The notes beneath the pieces are model-generated. The model had not been told where the DNA came from. It saw only the letters and a list, made by a program, of their open reading frames with translations, and ran no database searches. A stretch of DNA of 19,104 bases from DATHYU01 sp033722675 (lineage in GTDB: Bacteria > Actinomycetota > Acidimicrobiia > Spongiisociales > UBA11373): NCBI GenBank assembly GCA_033722675.1, contig JAWVYO010000044.1:1-19104 (forward strand), given 5' to 3'. A program made the position numbers and the translations under genes. Below are positions 1-7,052 of the stretch, piece by piece (the first letter of the stretch is position 1; each line of letters starts with the position of its first letter).

Positions 1-119
1 CGCTCCACGGCTGGCGCGACCTCGACCGGCTCGGCGGCGGCGGCCCCCCCGAGGACGCCGACGACTCCGTCGACACCCTCGTGGCGATGCTCCTCGCGGG
101 GATCGCCGCTCAGGCCTGA
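1..119 (+). CDS. C-terminal end of a probable TetR-family regulator (partial)
   Basis: Only the last 38 codons are in the window, read in the frame that starts at base 3 and ends with TGA at 117-119. The visible tail reads LHGWRDLDRLGG, then a short Gly/Pro/Asp stretch, then DSVDTLVAMLLAGIAAQA. An amphipathic last helix ending in LxxGI/L is typical of the C-terminal ligand/dimer domain of TetR regulators, but no DNA-binding domain is visible, so this is a tentative family call. The gene runs tail-to-tail into the gamma-lyase gene on the other strand; the two stop codons overlap by 10 bp (110-119), so no terminator fits between them. Confidence 0.45.
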   Translation, partial: LHGWRDLDRLGGGGPPEDADDSVDTLVAMLLAGIAAQA

Positions 120-1267
120 GCGAGCGCCCGGTCGAGATCCTCGAGCAGGTCGTCGACGTGCTCGATGCCCACCGAGAGGCGGACGAGGTCCGGGGGCACC
201 TCCAGGGGAGTGCCCTCCACCGAGAGATGGGTCATCGAAGCGGGAACCTCGATCAGTGATTCGACGCCGCCGAGGCTCTCGGCGAGGACGAAGACCCCGG
301 TGGCCGCCGCCACGCGGTTCGCCGCCTCCCTCCCGCCCTGCGGCCGGAAGGACACCATCCCGCCGAAGGACCGCATCTGGCGGGCCGCCAGGTCATGGCC
401 GGGATGATCCGGCAGGCCCGGGTAGACGACGTCGGTGACGGCGGGGTGGTCGGCGAGGAAGCGGGCGACCGCCATGGCGTTGTCGGCGTGGCGGTCCATG
501 CGGACGGCGAGCGTCTTCAGCCCCCGGAGGACGAGGTAGGCGTCGAGGGGGCCGGGCACCGGACCGGCGGCGTTCTGGAGGAAGCGGAGCCGTTCGTGGA
601 GGTCGGGTGAAGCGGTCACGAGGGCACCGCCGACCACGTCGGAGTGTCCGCCGAGGTACTTGGTCGTGGAGTGGAGCACGACGTCGGCACCCAGGTCGAG
701 GGGACGCTGGAGGTAGGGCGTGGCGAACGTGTTGTCGACCACGAGCAGGGCATCGGCGTCGTGGGCGAGGTCGGCGAGGCGGGCGATGTCGGCGACACGC
801 AGCATGGGGTTCGTGGGCGTCTCCACCCAGACGATCGCCGTCTCCGGACGAAGGGCCGCCGCGACGGCGCCGGGGTCGGTGGGGTCCGCCACGTCGTATC
901 CGAAGCCCTGGTCGCCGAGGACGCGGGCGACGAACCGGAAGGTGCCGCCGTACGCGTCGTTCGGCAGGAGGATGCGCCCGCCGGGCTCGAGCAGATAGCC
1001 GAGCAGTGCCGTCGCCGCCATGCCGCTGGCGGTGGCGACACACCCGCCGCCCGAGGACGGGTCGACGCCCTCCAGCGTGGCGAGCGCCGTCTGGAGGGCG
1101 GTTCGGGTGGGGTTGTCGGTGCGCGAGTACTCGTAGCCCGTGTGCTCCCCCGGGGCCGGCTGGGCGTAGGTCGTGGTCACGTGGATGGGGGTGATCACCG
1201 CGCCGGTCACCGGGTCGGGTGCCTGGCCGGCGTGGATGGCGTCGGTCTCGAACCGGCGGCCGGTCAT
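110..1267 (-). CDS. cystathionine gamma-lyase / gamma-synthase (PLP, Cys/Met metabolism family)
   Basis: A 385-residue protein of the Cys/Met metabolism PLP-dependent enzyme family, the normal length. It either splits cystathionine into cysteine, 2-oxobutyrate and ammonia (gamma-lyase) or makes cystathionine from an activated homoserine and cysteine (gamma-synthase). Visible family marks: Y47-S48-R49 of the phosphate-binding loop from the neighbouring subunit, the SGMAA segment near 81-85, D178 in VVDNTFATP, and the Schiff-base lysine K203 in STTKYLGGHSD. The C-terminal SLGGVESL and VRLSVGIEH motifs are intact. The start ATG overlaps the stop of the upstream cystathionine beta-synthase gene (ATGA at 1267-1264), so the two are translationally coupled. 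That pairing favours the lyase role in reverse transsulfuration; sequence alone does not separate lyase from synthase. Confidence 0.88.
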   Translation of the reverse strand: MTGRRFETDAIHAGQAPDPVTGAVITPIHVTTTYAQPAPGEHTGYEYSRTDNPTRTALQTALATLEGVDPSSGGGCVATASGMAATALLGYLLEPGGRILLPNDAYGGTFRFVARVLGDQGFGYDVADPTDPGAVAAALRPETAIVWVETPTNPMLRVADIARLADLAHDADALLVVDNTFATPYLQRPLDLGADVVLHSTTKYLGGHSDVVGGALVTASPDLHERLRFLQNAAGPVPGPLDAYLVLRGLKTLAVRMDRHADNAMAVARFLADHPAVTDVVYPGLPDHPGHDLAARQMRSFGGMVSFRPQGGREAANRVAAATGVFVLAESLGGVESLIEVPASMTHLSVEGTPLEVPPDLVRLSVGIEHVDDLLEDLDRALAQA

Positions 1268-2244
1268 CCGTCGAGCCCCAGCGGCCGGCCCGCGGCGTCG
1301 AGGAACCCGTGCTCGCGCATCCATGCGTCGTCGAAGATCTTCGAGAGGTAGTTCCGCCCTCCGTCGGGGAGGATGACGACCACGAGGTCGTCGGGACGCC
1401 GCTCCGCCACCCGGAGGGCCCCGACGAGGGCCATGCCGCACGACCCGCCCACGAGGAGCCCCTCCTCGGCGACCACCCGGCGGGTCATGTGGAAGGCCTC
1501 GGCATCGGTCACGACCTCGTACTCGTCGACGACGTCGGGATCGAAGGTGCCCGGCCAGAAGTCCTCGCCGACGCCCTCGGTGAGGTAGGTCGTGACGTCC
1601 TCCTCGCTCTCGGCGGTGTAGATGGATCCTTCGGGGTCCACGCCCACGACGGTCGTCTCGGGCTTGCGGTCCTTGAGGTAGCGGCCCGTGCCGGTGACGG
1701 TCCCACCGGTGCCCACGCCGACCACCAGGACGTCGACCTGCCCGTCGGTCTGGTGCCAGATCTCGGGGCCGGTCGTCTCGACGTGGGCGCGAGGGTTCGC
1801 CGGGTTGGAGTACTGGTCTGGCCGATAGTGCCCGGGCTTGGCGGCCAGCCGCTCGGCGACGGAGTAGTACGAGTCGGGATGCTCCGGCTCGACGTCGGTC
1901 GGGCAGACGACGACCTCGGCCCCGTAGGCCCGCAGGAGGTCCTGCTTCTCCTTCGACTGCTTGTCGGCCATCACGGCGACGAGGCGATACCCCTTGATGG
2001 CCGCCGCCATCGCCAGCCCCACGCCCGTGTTCCCCGAGGTGGGCTCCACGATCGTGTCGCCGGGCGACAACCAGCCCTCGCGTTCGGCCCGCTCGATCAT
2101 GCCGAGACCGATCCGGTCCTTGATGGACCCGCCCGGGTTGAGGGACTCGACCTTCGCCACGAGGTTGCCCGGGGGATGGAGCCTCGACAGCCGGACGAGC
2201 GGCGTGCCGCCGATGGCGGCGACGATGTCCGGCCGGATGTCCAT
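1264..2244 (-). CDS. cbs: cystathionine beta-synthase, catalytic core without CBS domains
   Basis: A 326-residue fold-type II PLP enzyme that condenses serine (or O-acetylserine) with homocysteine to cystathionine. Visible: Schiff-base lysine K42 in PGGSIKDR, the substrate loop TSGNTG (69-74), and the glycine-rich phosphate cradle VGVGTGGTVTG. DPEGSIY, TEGVGEDF and LPDGGRNYLSKIFDDAWM are hallmarks of cystathionine beta-synthase rather than of plain cysteine synthase. It ends about 20 residues after the last motif, so the C-terminal Bateman (CBS-domain) module found in mycobacterial and human enzymes is absent. I chose ATG 2244: a TACCCT -10 box (2256-2251) places transcription start at or beside this ATG, giving a leaderless mRNA. 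An in-frame GTG at 2277 lies inside a CsoR-like dyad and is less likely. Confidence 0.85.
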   Translation of the reverse strand: MDIRPDIVAAIGGTPLVRLSRLHPPGNLVAKVESLNPGGSIKDRIGLGMIERAEREGWLSPGDTIVEPTSGNTGVGLAMAAAIKGYRLVAVMADKQSKEKQDLLRAYGAEVVVCPTDVEPEHPDSYYSVAERLAAKPGHYRPDQYSNPANPRAHVETTGPEIWHQTDGQVDVLVVGVGTGGTVTGTGRYLKDRKPETTVVGVDPEGSIYTAESEEDVTTYLTEGVGEDFWPGTFDPDVVDEYEVVTDAEAFHMTRRVVAEEGLLVGGSCGMALVGALRVAERRPDDLVVVILPDGGRNYLSKIFDDAWMREHGFLDAAGRPLGLDG

Positions 2245-2250
2245 GGGCGG

Positions 2251-2256
2251 AGGGTA
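2251..2256 (-). promoter_or_regulatory. -10 box for the cbs operon (leaderless start)
   Basis: On the minus strand this reads TACCCT. Only six bases separate it from the ATG at 2244, so the expected start site seven bases downstream is the A of the ATG itself. No Shine-Dalgarno sequence sits at a usable distance, which fits a leaderless transcript. No good -35 match is seen at the expected distance; the CsoR-like dyad at 2271-2289 occupies that place. Confidence 0.45.
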
Positions 2257-2270
2257 GGCGCGCCGCCGCC

Positions 2271-2289
2271 ACCCCACTCCTTGTGGGGA
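2271..2289. promoter_or_regulatory. second CsoR-type operator candidate, upstream of cbs and over the csoR -35
   Basis: ACCCCAC (2271-2277), five bases TCCTT, then GTGGGGA (2283-2289): a dyad with 6 paired positions plus one mismatch at the outer base. Left arm, spacer length and all but the last base of the right arm equal those of the operator at 2318-2336. It covers roughly -27 to -45 of the predicted cbs start and overlaps the proposed csoR -35 hexamer (2281-2286). This makes it a candidate site for copper-dependent repression of both directions. It is inferred from sequence symmetry only. Confidence 0.5.
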
Positions 2290-2309
2290 CGCCCTGCGGG
2301 CCGTAGGCT
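2281..2309 (+). promoter_or_regulatory. csoR-copZ-copA promoter (-35 TTGTGG, -10 TAGGCT)
   Basis: TTGTGG at 2281-2286 and TAGGCT at 2304-2309 are separated by 17 bp, the best spacing for a housekeeping sigma factor. The expected start site is near 2316, immediately beside the dyad at 2318-2336, so repressor bound there would block initiation. This is one of the few promoters in the window with a recognisable -35 element. Confidence 0.5.
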
Positions 2310-2317
2310 GGGACCCT

Positions 2318-2336
2318 ACCCCACCCCGGGTGGGGT
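2318..2336. promoter_or_regulatory. CsoR operator (19-bp perfect dyad)
   Basis: The sequence ACCCCACCCCGGGTGGGGT is a perfect odd palindrome with 9-bp arms, flanked by T on the left and GATA on the right. G/C-tract dyads with A/T-rich edges just upstream of csoR are the known form of copper-sensing CsoR operators. It lies 24 bp before the csoR start codon and at the predicted transcription start, which fits autoregulation of the copper operon. Confidence 0.75.
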
Positions 2337-2360
2337 GATACCGAGCGAGGAGCCCGTACG

Positions 2361-2660
2361 ATGAAGCCAGAGCACAAGCGCTCCGCCCTCAACCGGCTGA
2401 AGACGGTCCGGGGCCACCTGGACGCCGTGATCGCCATGGTCGAGGAGGAGCGCTACTGCCCGGACGTGATGAAGCAGGTCTCCGCGCTCGGGGGCTCCCT
2501 CGAGAAGGTGAACCGGGTCCTGCTCCAGAACCACGTCGAGACGTGCGTCCTGCACGCCGTCCACGAGGGCCGCAGCGCCGACATCGTGGACGAACTCATG
2601 GAAACCCTTCGCTACGCGCCCGGCGTCACCGGGCCCACCCAGGAGGCCATCGCCCGATGA
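2361..2660 (+). CDS. csoR: copper-sensing transcriptional repressor CsoR
   Basis: A 99-residue all-helical DNA-binding repressor of the CsoR/RcnR family. Cu(I) binding releases it from its operator and turns on copper export. The Cu(I) ligand set is intact: C33 in ERYCPDV, then H58 and C62 in NHVETC, with the spacing of the copper sensors rather than that of nickel RcnR or formaldehyde FrmR. The N-terminal helix with RLKTVRGHLDAV is typical. A GAGGAG ribosome-binding site precedes the ATG. It is the first gene of csoR-copZ-copA, and its stop overlaps the copZ start (ATGA, 2657-2660). The perfect dyad at 2318-2336 is its likely operator. Confidence 0.95.
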   Translation: MKPEHKRSALNRLKTVRGHLDAVIAMVEEERYCPDVMKQVSALGGSLEKVNRVLLQNHVETCVLHAVHEGRSADIVDELMETLRYAPGVTGPTQEAIAR

Positions 2661-2866
2661 CCGAGACCACCATCTCCGTCCCCGAGATCCACTGTGACCA
2701 CTGCAAGACCTCCATCGAGGGCGCCGTCGGCGCGCTCGACGGCGTGAGGTCGGCCCAGGTCGACGTGCCCAACGCGACCGTGGCCGTGGCCTTCGACGAC
2801 CCGGCCTCGCTCGAGACCATCGTCTCGGCCATCGAGGACCAGGGTTACGAGGTCCCCAGCCGCTGA
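2657..2866 (+). CDS. copZ: copper chaperone CopZ (heavy-metal-associated domain)
   Basis: A 69-residue single-domain heavy-metal-associated protein of the usual chaperone length. It would bind Cu(I) in the cytosol through C13 and C16 (HCDHC) and pass it to the CopA ATPase or to CsoR. The usual Met before the metal loop is replaced by Ile-His (EIHCDHC), a common variant in actinobacterial chaperones. The fold is supported by GVRSAQVDVPNATVAVAFD and the closing IEDQGYEV strand. The ATG at 2657 overlaps the csoR stop, so translation is coupled. copA follows after a 22-bp gap. Confidence 0.93.
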   Translation: MTETTISVPEIHCDHCKTSIEGAVGALDGVRSAQVDVPNATVAVAFDDPASLETIVSAIEDQGYEVPSR

Positions 2867-2888
2867 CCCGTCCGCCCGAGGAGGACCC

Positions 2889-5048
2889 ATGGCCGACACC
2901 CCCGAAACGATCCTGTTCGACGTCGAGGGCATGACGTGTGCGTCGTGCGCCCTCCGGATCGAGCGCGTCCTCGGGAAGCAGGAAGGGGTCGAGTCCGCCG
3001 TCGTCAACTTCGCCGGCCAGGAGGCCCGCGTCGAGATCCTCGACGGCACCGACGTCGCCGGCCTCGAGGCGGCCGTGGAGCGCCTCGGGTACCACGCCAC
3101 CCGGATCAGCGAGGGCGACGACCGCGAGAGCATCGTCGAGCGCTACGACGAGGAGACCCGGTACCAGCGCCGCAACGCCGCCGGCGCCGCCGCGTTGACG
3201 ATCCCGGCCTTCCTCCTCACCATGTTCGGGCCGGAGGCCACCTGGGTGACGGCGCTCGTCTGGGCGCTGGTCACCCCCGTCGAGTTCGCCTTCGGCTGGC
3301 AGTTCCACCGCACGGCGGCGATCCGGCTCCGGTCCCTCGGGGCGAACATGGACACGCTCGTCTCGATGGGCACCCTCGCCGCCTACGGCTACTCCGTCTG
3401 GGCCTTCTTCGCCGACCAGCCCGTCTTCTTCGAGACGGCGGCGTGGATCATCACCTTCATCCTCCTCGGCCGGTACTTCGAGGCCCGCTCGAAGGGCCGC
3501 GCCTCGCAGGCGATCGAACGACTCCTCGAACTCGGCGCCAAGCAGGCCCGGATCCTGCGCGACGGCGCCGAGACGACCGTGCCGGCCGACCAGGTCGTCC
3601 CCGGCGACGTCATGGTCGTGCGGCCCGGCGAGAAGGTGCCCACCGACGGCCGCATCGTCAAGGGCGGATCGTCCTTCGACGAGTCGATGCTGACCGGCGA
3701 GTCGCAGCCCGTCGACAAGGGCCCCGGGGACGAGGTCTTCGGCGCCACCATCAACCAGCAGGGGCTCGTCCACGTCGAGGCGACGAAGGTGGGCGCCGAG
3801 ACCGCCCTCGCGCAGATCGTGCGCCTCGTGGAGGAGGCGCAGGCGACGAAGGCCCCCATCCAGGCCCTCGCCGATCGGATCTCGGGGATCTTCGTGCCGG
3901 TCGTCGTGCTCATCGCCGCGGCGACGTTGACGGTGTGGCTGCTCGCGAACGGCGACATCACCGACGCCATGCGCGCCGCGGTCGCCGTCCTCATCATCGC
4001 CTGCCCCTGCGCCCTCGGCCTCGCCACCCCGACGGCGATCCTCGTCGGCAGCGGGCGGGGCGCCGAGCTCGGCGTCCTGTTCAAGAACGCCGAGCTCTTC
4101 GAACGGTCACGTGACATCGACACCGTCGTCTTCGACAAGACCGGCACGCTCACACGGGGCGCCATGACCCTCGACGCCCTGGTCACCGACGAGGACGAGG
4201 CGCGGACACTGTTCCTCGTCGGCACCGTCGAGGCCGCCAGCGAGCACCCCGTGGGCAAGGCCGTCGCCCTCGGCGCCGAGGAGCGGGACGTCGTGCTGGG
4301 CGACGTCGAGGACTTCGCATCCCTCCCCGGCCTCGGCGTGCGCGGAACCGTCGACGGCACCGAAGTCACCGTCGGACGCGCCAAGCTCATGGCCGAAGCC
4401 GGCCTGTTCGTCCCCGACCGGCTCACGGTCGCCCTCGAGCGGATGGAGTCGGAGGGCAGAACGGCCTTCCTCGCCGGATGGGACGGCGAGGCCCGTGCAG
4501 CCCTGGCCGTCGCCGACACGCTCCGCCCCTCGTCGGCCGCGACCGTGCGCTCCCTCCAGGACCGCGGGCTCGAGGTGGCGATGATCACGGGCGACAATCG
4601 CCGGACGGCCGAGGCGATCGCCGCCGAGCTCGGCATCACCCGGGTGCTCGCCGAGGTCCTCCCCGGCGACAAGGCCGACGAGGTCGACCGCCTCTCGGCA
4701 GAGGGCCGTCTCGTCGCGTTCGTCGGCGACGGCGTCAACGACGCACCGGCCCTCACCACCGCCGATCTCGGGATGGCGGTGGGCACGGGCACCGACGTCG
4801 CCATCGAGGCCGGCGACGTCGTCCTCATGTCCGGCGACCCGGCCCTCGCCGACACGGCGCTGCGGCTGGCGGGCTCGACGTTTCGCACGATCCGCCAGAA
4901 CCTGTTCTGGGCCTTCGCCTACAACACCGCCGCCATCCCGCTCGCAGCCGTCGGCCTCCTCAACCCGATGATCGCCGCCGCGGCGATGGCGCTGTCGAGC
5001 GTCTCCGTCGTCACGAACTCCCTCCGTCTGCGCCGGTTCGGGAAATAG
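2889..5048 (+). CDS. copA: Cu(I)-exporting P1B-type ATPase CopA
   Basis: A 719-residue inner-membrane pump that expels Cu(I) using ATP. Domains in order: one N-terminal metal-binding domain with GMTCASC (C17, C20); paired membrane helices; the actuator loop with TGES (269-272); the ion-channel motif C372-P373-C374; the phosphorylated D416 in DKTGT; the nucleotide-domain SEHPVGKA; and the hinge GDGVND (613-618). The last two membrane segments carry YN (FAYNTAA) and MALSS, which with CPC define the Cu(I)-specific P1B-1 group. A GAGGAGGA ribosome-binding site precedes the ATG. It is the third gene of the CsoR-controlled operon. Confidence 0.95.
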   Translation: MADTPETILFDVEGMTCASCALRIERVLGKQEGVESAVVNFAGQEARVEILDGTDVAGLEAAVERLGYHATRISEGDDRESIVERYDEETRYQRRNAAGAAALTIPAFLLTMFGPEATWVTALVWALVTPVEFAFGWQFHRTAAIRLRSLGANMDTLVSMGTLAAYGYSVWAFFADQPVFFETAAWIITFILLGRYFEARSKGRASQAIERLLELGAKQARILRDGAETTVPADQVVPGDVMVVRPGEKVPTDGRIVKGGSSFDESMLTGESQPVDKGPGDEVFGATINQQGLVHVEATKVGAETALAQIVRLVEEAQATKAPIQALADRISGIFVPVVVLIAAATLTVWLLANGDITDAMRAAVAVLIIACPCALGLATPTAILVGSGRGAELGVLFKNAELFERSRDIDTVVFDKTGTLTRGAMTLDALVTDEDEARTLFLVGTVEAASEHPVGKAVALGAEERDVVLGDVEDFASLPGLGVRGTVDGTEVTVGRAKLMAEAGLFVPDRLTVALERMESEGRTAFLAGWDGEARAALAVADTLRPSSAATVRSLQDRGLEVAMITGDNRRTAEAIAAELGITRVLAEVLPGDKADEVDRLSAEGRLVAFVGDGVNDAPALTTADLGMAVGTGTDVAIEAGDVVLMSGDPALADTALRLAGSTFRTIRQNLFWAFAYNTAAIPLAAVGLLNPMIAAAAMALSSVSVVTNSLRLRRFGK

Positions 5049-5063
5049 CCGGGTCGCGCCCGG
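5049..5063 (+). terminator. short GC hairpin after copA
   Basis: CCGGG (5049-5053) and CCCGG (5059-5063) pair around a 5-base loop directly after the copA stop codon. There is no T-run, and the stem is short, so it may be a weak terminator or mRNA end protector for the copper operon. It abuts the proposed deoD -10 box. Confidence 0.35.
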
Positions 5064-5069
5064 TACCGT
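5064..5069 (+). promoter_or_regulatory. -10 box for deoD
   Basis: TACCGT within GGTACCGTC. A start near 5076 would leave a leader of about 17 bases holding the GGAAAGG ribosome-binding site (5079-5085), seven bases before the ATG at 5093. The same nine bases, GGTACCGTC, recur at the ppdK promoter (12141-12149). No convincing -35 is seen. Confidence 0.35.
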
Positions 5070-5092
5070 CGTCGGGTCGGAAAGGTCTCCCC

Positions 5093-5809
5093 ATGCCCAC
5101 CCCCCACATCAGCGCCGAACCCGGCGACTTCGCCGAGGCGATCCTGCTCCCGGGCGATCCCCTCCGGGCGAGGTACATCGCCGAGACCTTCCTCGACGAC
5201 TCCCGCGAGGTGACGGCGGTCCGCAACATGCTGGGCTTCACCGGCACCCACGAGGGCATGCCGATCTCGGTGATGGGGACCGGCATGGGGATCCCCTCGG
5301 CGTCGATCTACGCCACCGAACTGGTGAAGGACTACGGCGTCCGCCGCCTCGTCCGCGTCGGCTCCTGTGGCGGCATCGCCGACGACCTCGGGCTCCGCGA
5401 CGTCGTCGTCGCCACGGGTGCGTCGACGGACTCGGGCGTGAACCGGGCCCGATACCGGGGGTGGGACTTCGCCGCCACCGCCGATTTCCACCTTGCCCGG
5501 GCGGCCGTGGACGCCGCCGAGGCCCAGGGGCACACCGTCCGCGTCGGCGTCGTCCATTCGGCGGATCTGTTCTACAACCCCGACGACGACGCGTTCGCGG
5601 TGATGGACGCGATGGGCGTCCTCGCCGTCGAGATGGAGGCCGCCGGCCTCTACGGCGTCGCCGCCGAGCACGGGGCCCGGGCACTGGCGATCCTCACGGT
5701 GTCCGACCACGTCGTCACCCACGCGTCCACCTCGTCCGACGAGCGGGAACGCACCTTCGACGCCATGGTCGAGATCGCCCTCGACGCCCTCCACCGGGAC
5801 GCCGCCTAG
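5093..5809 (+). CDS. deoD: purine nucleoside phosphorylase, DeoD type
   Basis: A 238-residue hexameric (family I, trimer-of-dimers) phosphorylase, the same length as the E. coli enzyme and closely similar along its whole length. It cleaves purine (deoxy)nucleosides with phosphate to free base and (deoxy)ribose 1-phosphate, for salvage. Visible residues: H5 donated across the dimer, LLPGDPLRARYIAETFL with phosphate ligands G21 and R25, R44, R88 and S91 in RVGSCGG, the ribose-binding VEMEAAGLYGVA (179-190), and the general acid D205 in TVSDH. The gene appears to be monocistronic, with its own -10 and ribosome-binding site, and ends 19 bp from the convergent cyclase gene. Confidence 0.94.
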   Translation: MPTPHISAEPGDFAEAILLPGDPLRARYIAETFLDDSREVTAVRNMLGFTGTHEGMPISVMGTGMGIPSASIYATELVKDYGVRRLVRVGSCGGIADDLGLRDVVVATGASTDSGVNRARYRGWDFAATADFHLARAAVDAAEAQGHTVRVGVVHSADLFYNPDDDAFAVMDAMGVLAVEMEAAGLYGVAAEHGARALAILTVSDHVVTHASTSSDERERTFDAMVEIALDALHRDAA

Positions 5810-5812
5810 GGC

Positions 5813-5828
5813 GTCTCCGCCCGGAGAC
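5813..5828. terminator. bidirectional terminator hairpin between deoD and the cyclase gene
   Basis: GTCTCC (5813-5818), loop GCCC, GGAGAC (5823-5828): a perfect 6-bp stem that fills the 19-bp gap between two convergent stop codons (5809 and 5829). Being symmetrical, it can act on both strands. No T-run follows, as is usual in this GC range. Confidence 0.5.
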
Positions 5829-7016
5829 TCACGCCGGTCCGTCGAGCCACCAGGTCGACAGCTCGCCCTTTCCCTTCACCTCGATCGTGCCCCGTGGCGT
5901 GCACCGGTAGGCGTCGCCGAGCAGCGCCCGGGTCGCCTCGGTGATCTGGATGCGCCCCGGCTCCCCCGTCGATTCCATGCGGCTCGCCGTGTTCACCGTG
6001 TCGCCCCACACGTCGTACTGGAACTTCCGCGTGCCGATCACGCCCGCCACCGCGGGGCCCGAGTGGATCCCGATCCGGAACCGGAACGGCGAGGCCGCGG
6101 CGTAGTCCTGCATGGCGAGGGCCATGTCGGCGAGGCACGCCGCGTGGTCGTCGCGGGGCACCGGGAGCCCCGCCGCGACCATGTAGTTGTCGCCGATCGT
6201 CCGGATCTTCTCGGCGCCGAACCGCTCGGTGAGCCCGTCGAAGTGGGTGAAGACCTCGTTGAGGCGATCGACCATCTGCTGGGCCTCCATGTCCGCCGAC
6301 ATCGGCGTGAACCCGACGATGTCGGCGAAGAGCACGCTGACGGAGTCGTACTGGCGCGCCGTGGTGCGGCCGTGTTCCTTCAGTTCGGCCGCGACCTCCG
6401 ACGGCAGCACATTGAGGAGGAGCCGTTCGGCCCGCCGCCGCTCGAAACCGATGCGGGAGAGGAGGAACACGATGAGGGGGACCGTGACGAGGACGTTGCC
6501 GACGACGGTGCTCACGAAGTTCTGGGTCGAGAGCCCCGGATCCGGCGGGAGCCGCGACGCCCGCAGGGTCTCCTCGAAGAAGCCCAGGACGATCGCCTGG
6601 AGGACCACGACGCCGCCGACCGCGACGGCTGCCCATCGACCCACGACGAGGGCGGCGACCACGGCCAGCGTGATGCCCCACATGGCGATCCCCCCCGAGC
6701 CGGCGAACCCTCCCAGCAGCACGTGGATGACCGTGGTGGAGGCCAGGTTCCCGGTGATGGCGATGAGCGTCCCGACGCCCAGCCGGCCCGTGACCGAGTA
6801 GACCGACCATCCGACGGCGACGGAGATCGCCGAGGCGACGTAGGCCCACCAGGCGGCCTCGCCCTGGCTCAGGGCCCCCAGACCCGACAGCAGGTTCGCG
6901 ACCGTCGAACCGGCGAAGGCGACGGTCGCCACGAGGGCGACGAAGCGCGGGTCTTCGATGGAGCGGAGCGGCCCCGACGTCACGGTCCGGGCGGCGAGAC
7001 GGTCCAGGAACGACAT
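5829..7016 (-). CDS. membrane-bound class III adenylate cyclase
   Basis: A 395-residue protein making cAMP from ATP. The N-terminal half (about 24-188) holds six predicted membrane helices. A short RRRAERLLLNVLPSEVAAELK linker (193-213) is the helix usually seen before the catalytic domain. The catalytic domain (about 222-390) has every class III residue: metal ligands D232 (FADIVGF) and D276 (IGDN), adenine-selecting K270 and D335 (YDVWG), and transition-state N342 and R346 (VNTASRM). It should therefore work as a homodimer, and Lys/Asp mark it as an adenylate rather than a guanylate cyclase. No HAMP domain is seen. ATG 7016 is preferred; a GTG two codons upstream (7022) is possible. It lies 36 bp downstream of an 83-residue membrane protein gene on the same strand. 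Confidence 0.9.
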   Translation of the reverse strand: MSFLDRLAARTVTSGPLRSIEDPRFVALVATVAFAGSTVANLLSGLGALSQGEAAWWAYVASAISVAVGWSVYSVTGRLGVGTLIAITGNLASTTVIHVLLGGFAGSGGIAMWGITLAVVAALVVGRWAAVAVGGVVVLQAIVLGFFEETLRASRLPPDPGLSTQNFVSTVVGNVLVTVPLIVFLLSRIGFERRRAERLLLNVLPSEVAAELKEHGRTTARQYDSVSVLFADIVGFTPMSADMEAQQMVDRLNEVFTHFDGLTERFGAEKIRTIGDNYMVAAGLPVPRDDHAACLADMALAMQDYAAASPFRFRIGIHSGPAVAGVIGTRKFQYDVWGDTVNTASRMESTGEPGRIQITEATRALLGDAYRCTPRGTIEVKGKGELSTWWLDGPA

Positions 7017-7052
7017 ACGCACGGGCGGTCAGTGAAGCAGACGGGCCCTCGT

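Noticed and set aside
2245..2277. An N-terminal extension of cystathionine beta-synthase from GTG 2277
   Set aside because: The added residues (MGWRRRAYPPP) are unlike the family, the GTG lies inside a CsoR-like dyad, and the -10 box at 2256-2251 is downstream of it.
3389..4888. A minus-strand open frame of about 500 codons inside copA
   Set aside because: It is a Ser/Arg/Thr-rich antisense shadow of copA with no family pattern, promoter or ribosome-binding site.
5829..7016. Guanylate cyclase
   Set aside because: The base-selecting residues are Lys270 and Asp335, the adenylate pair, not the Glu/Cys pair of guanylate cyclases.
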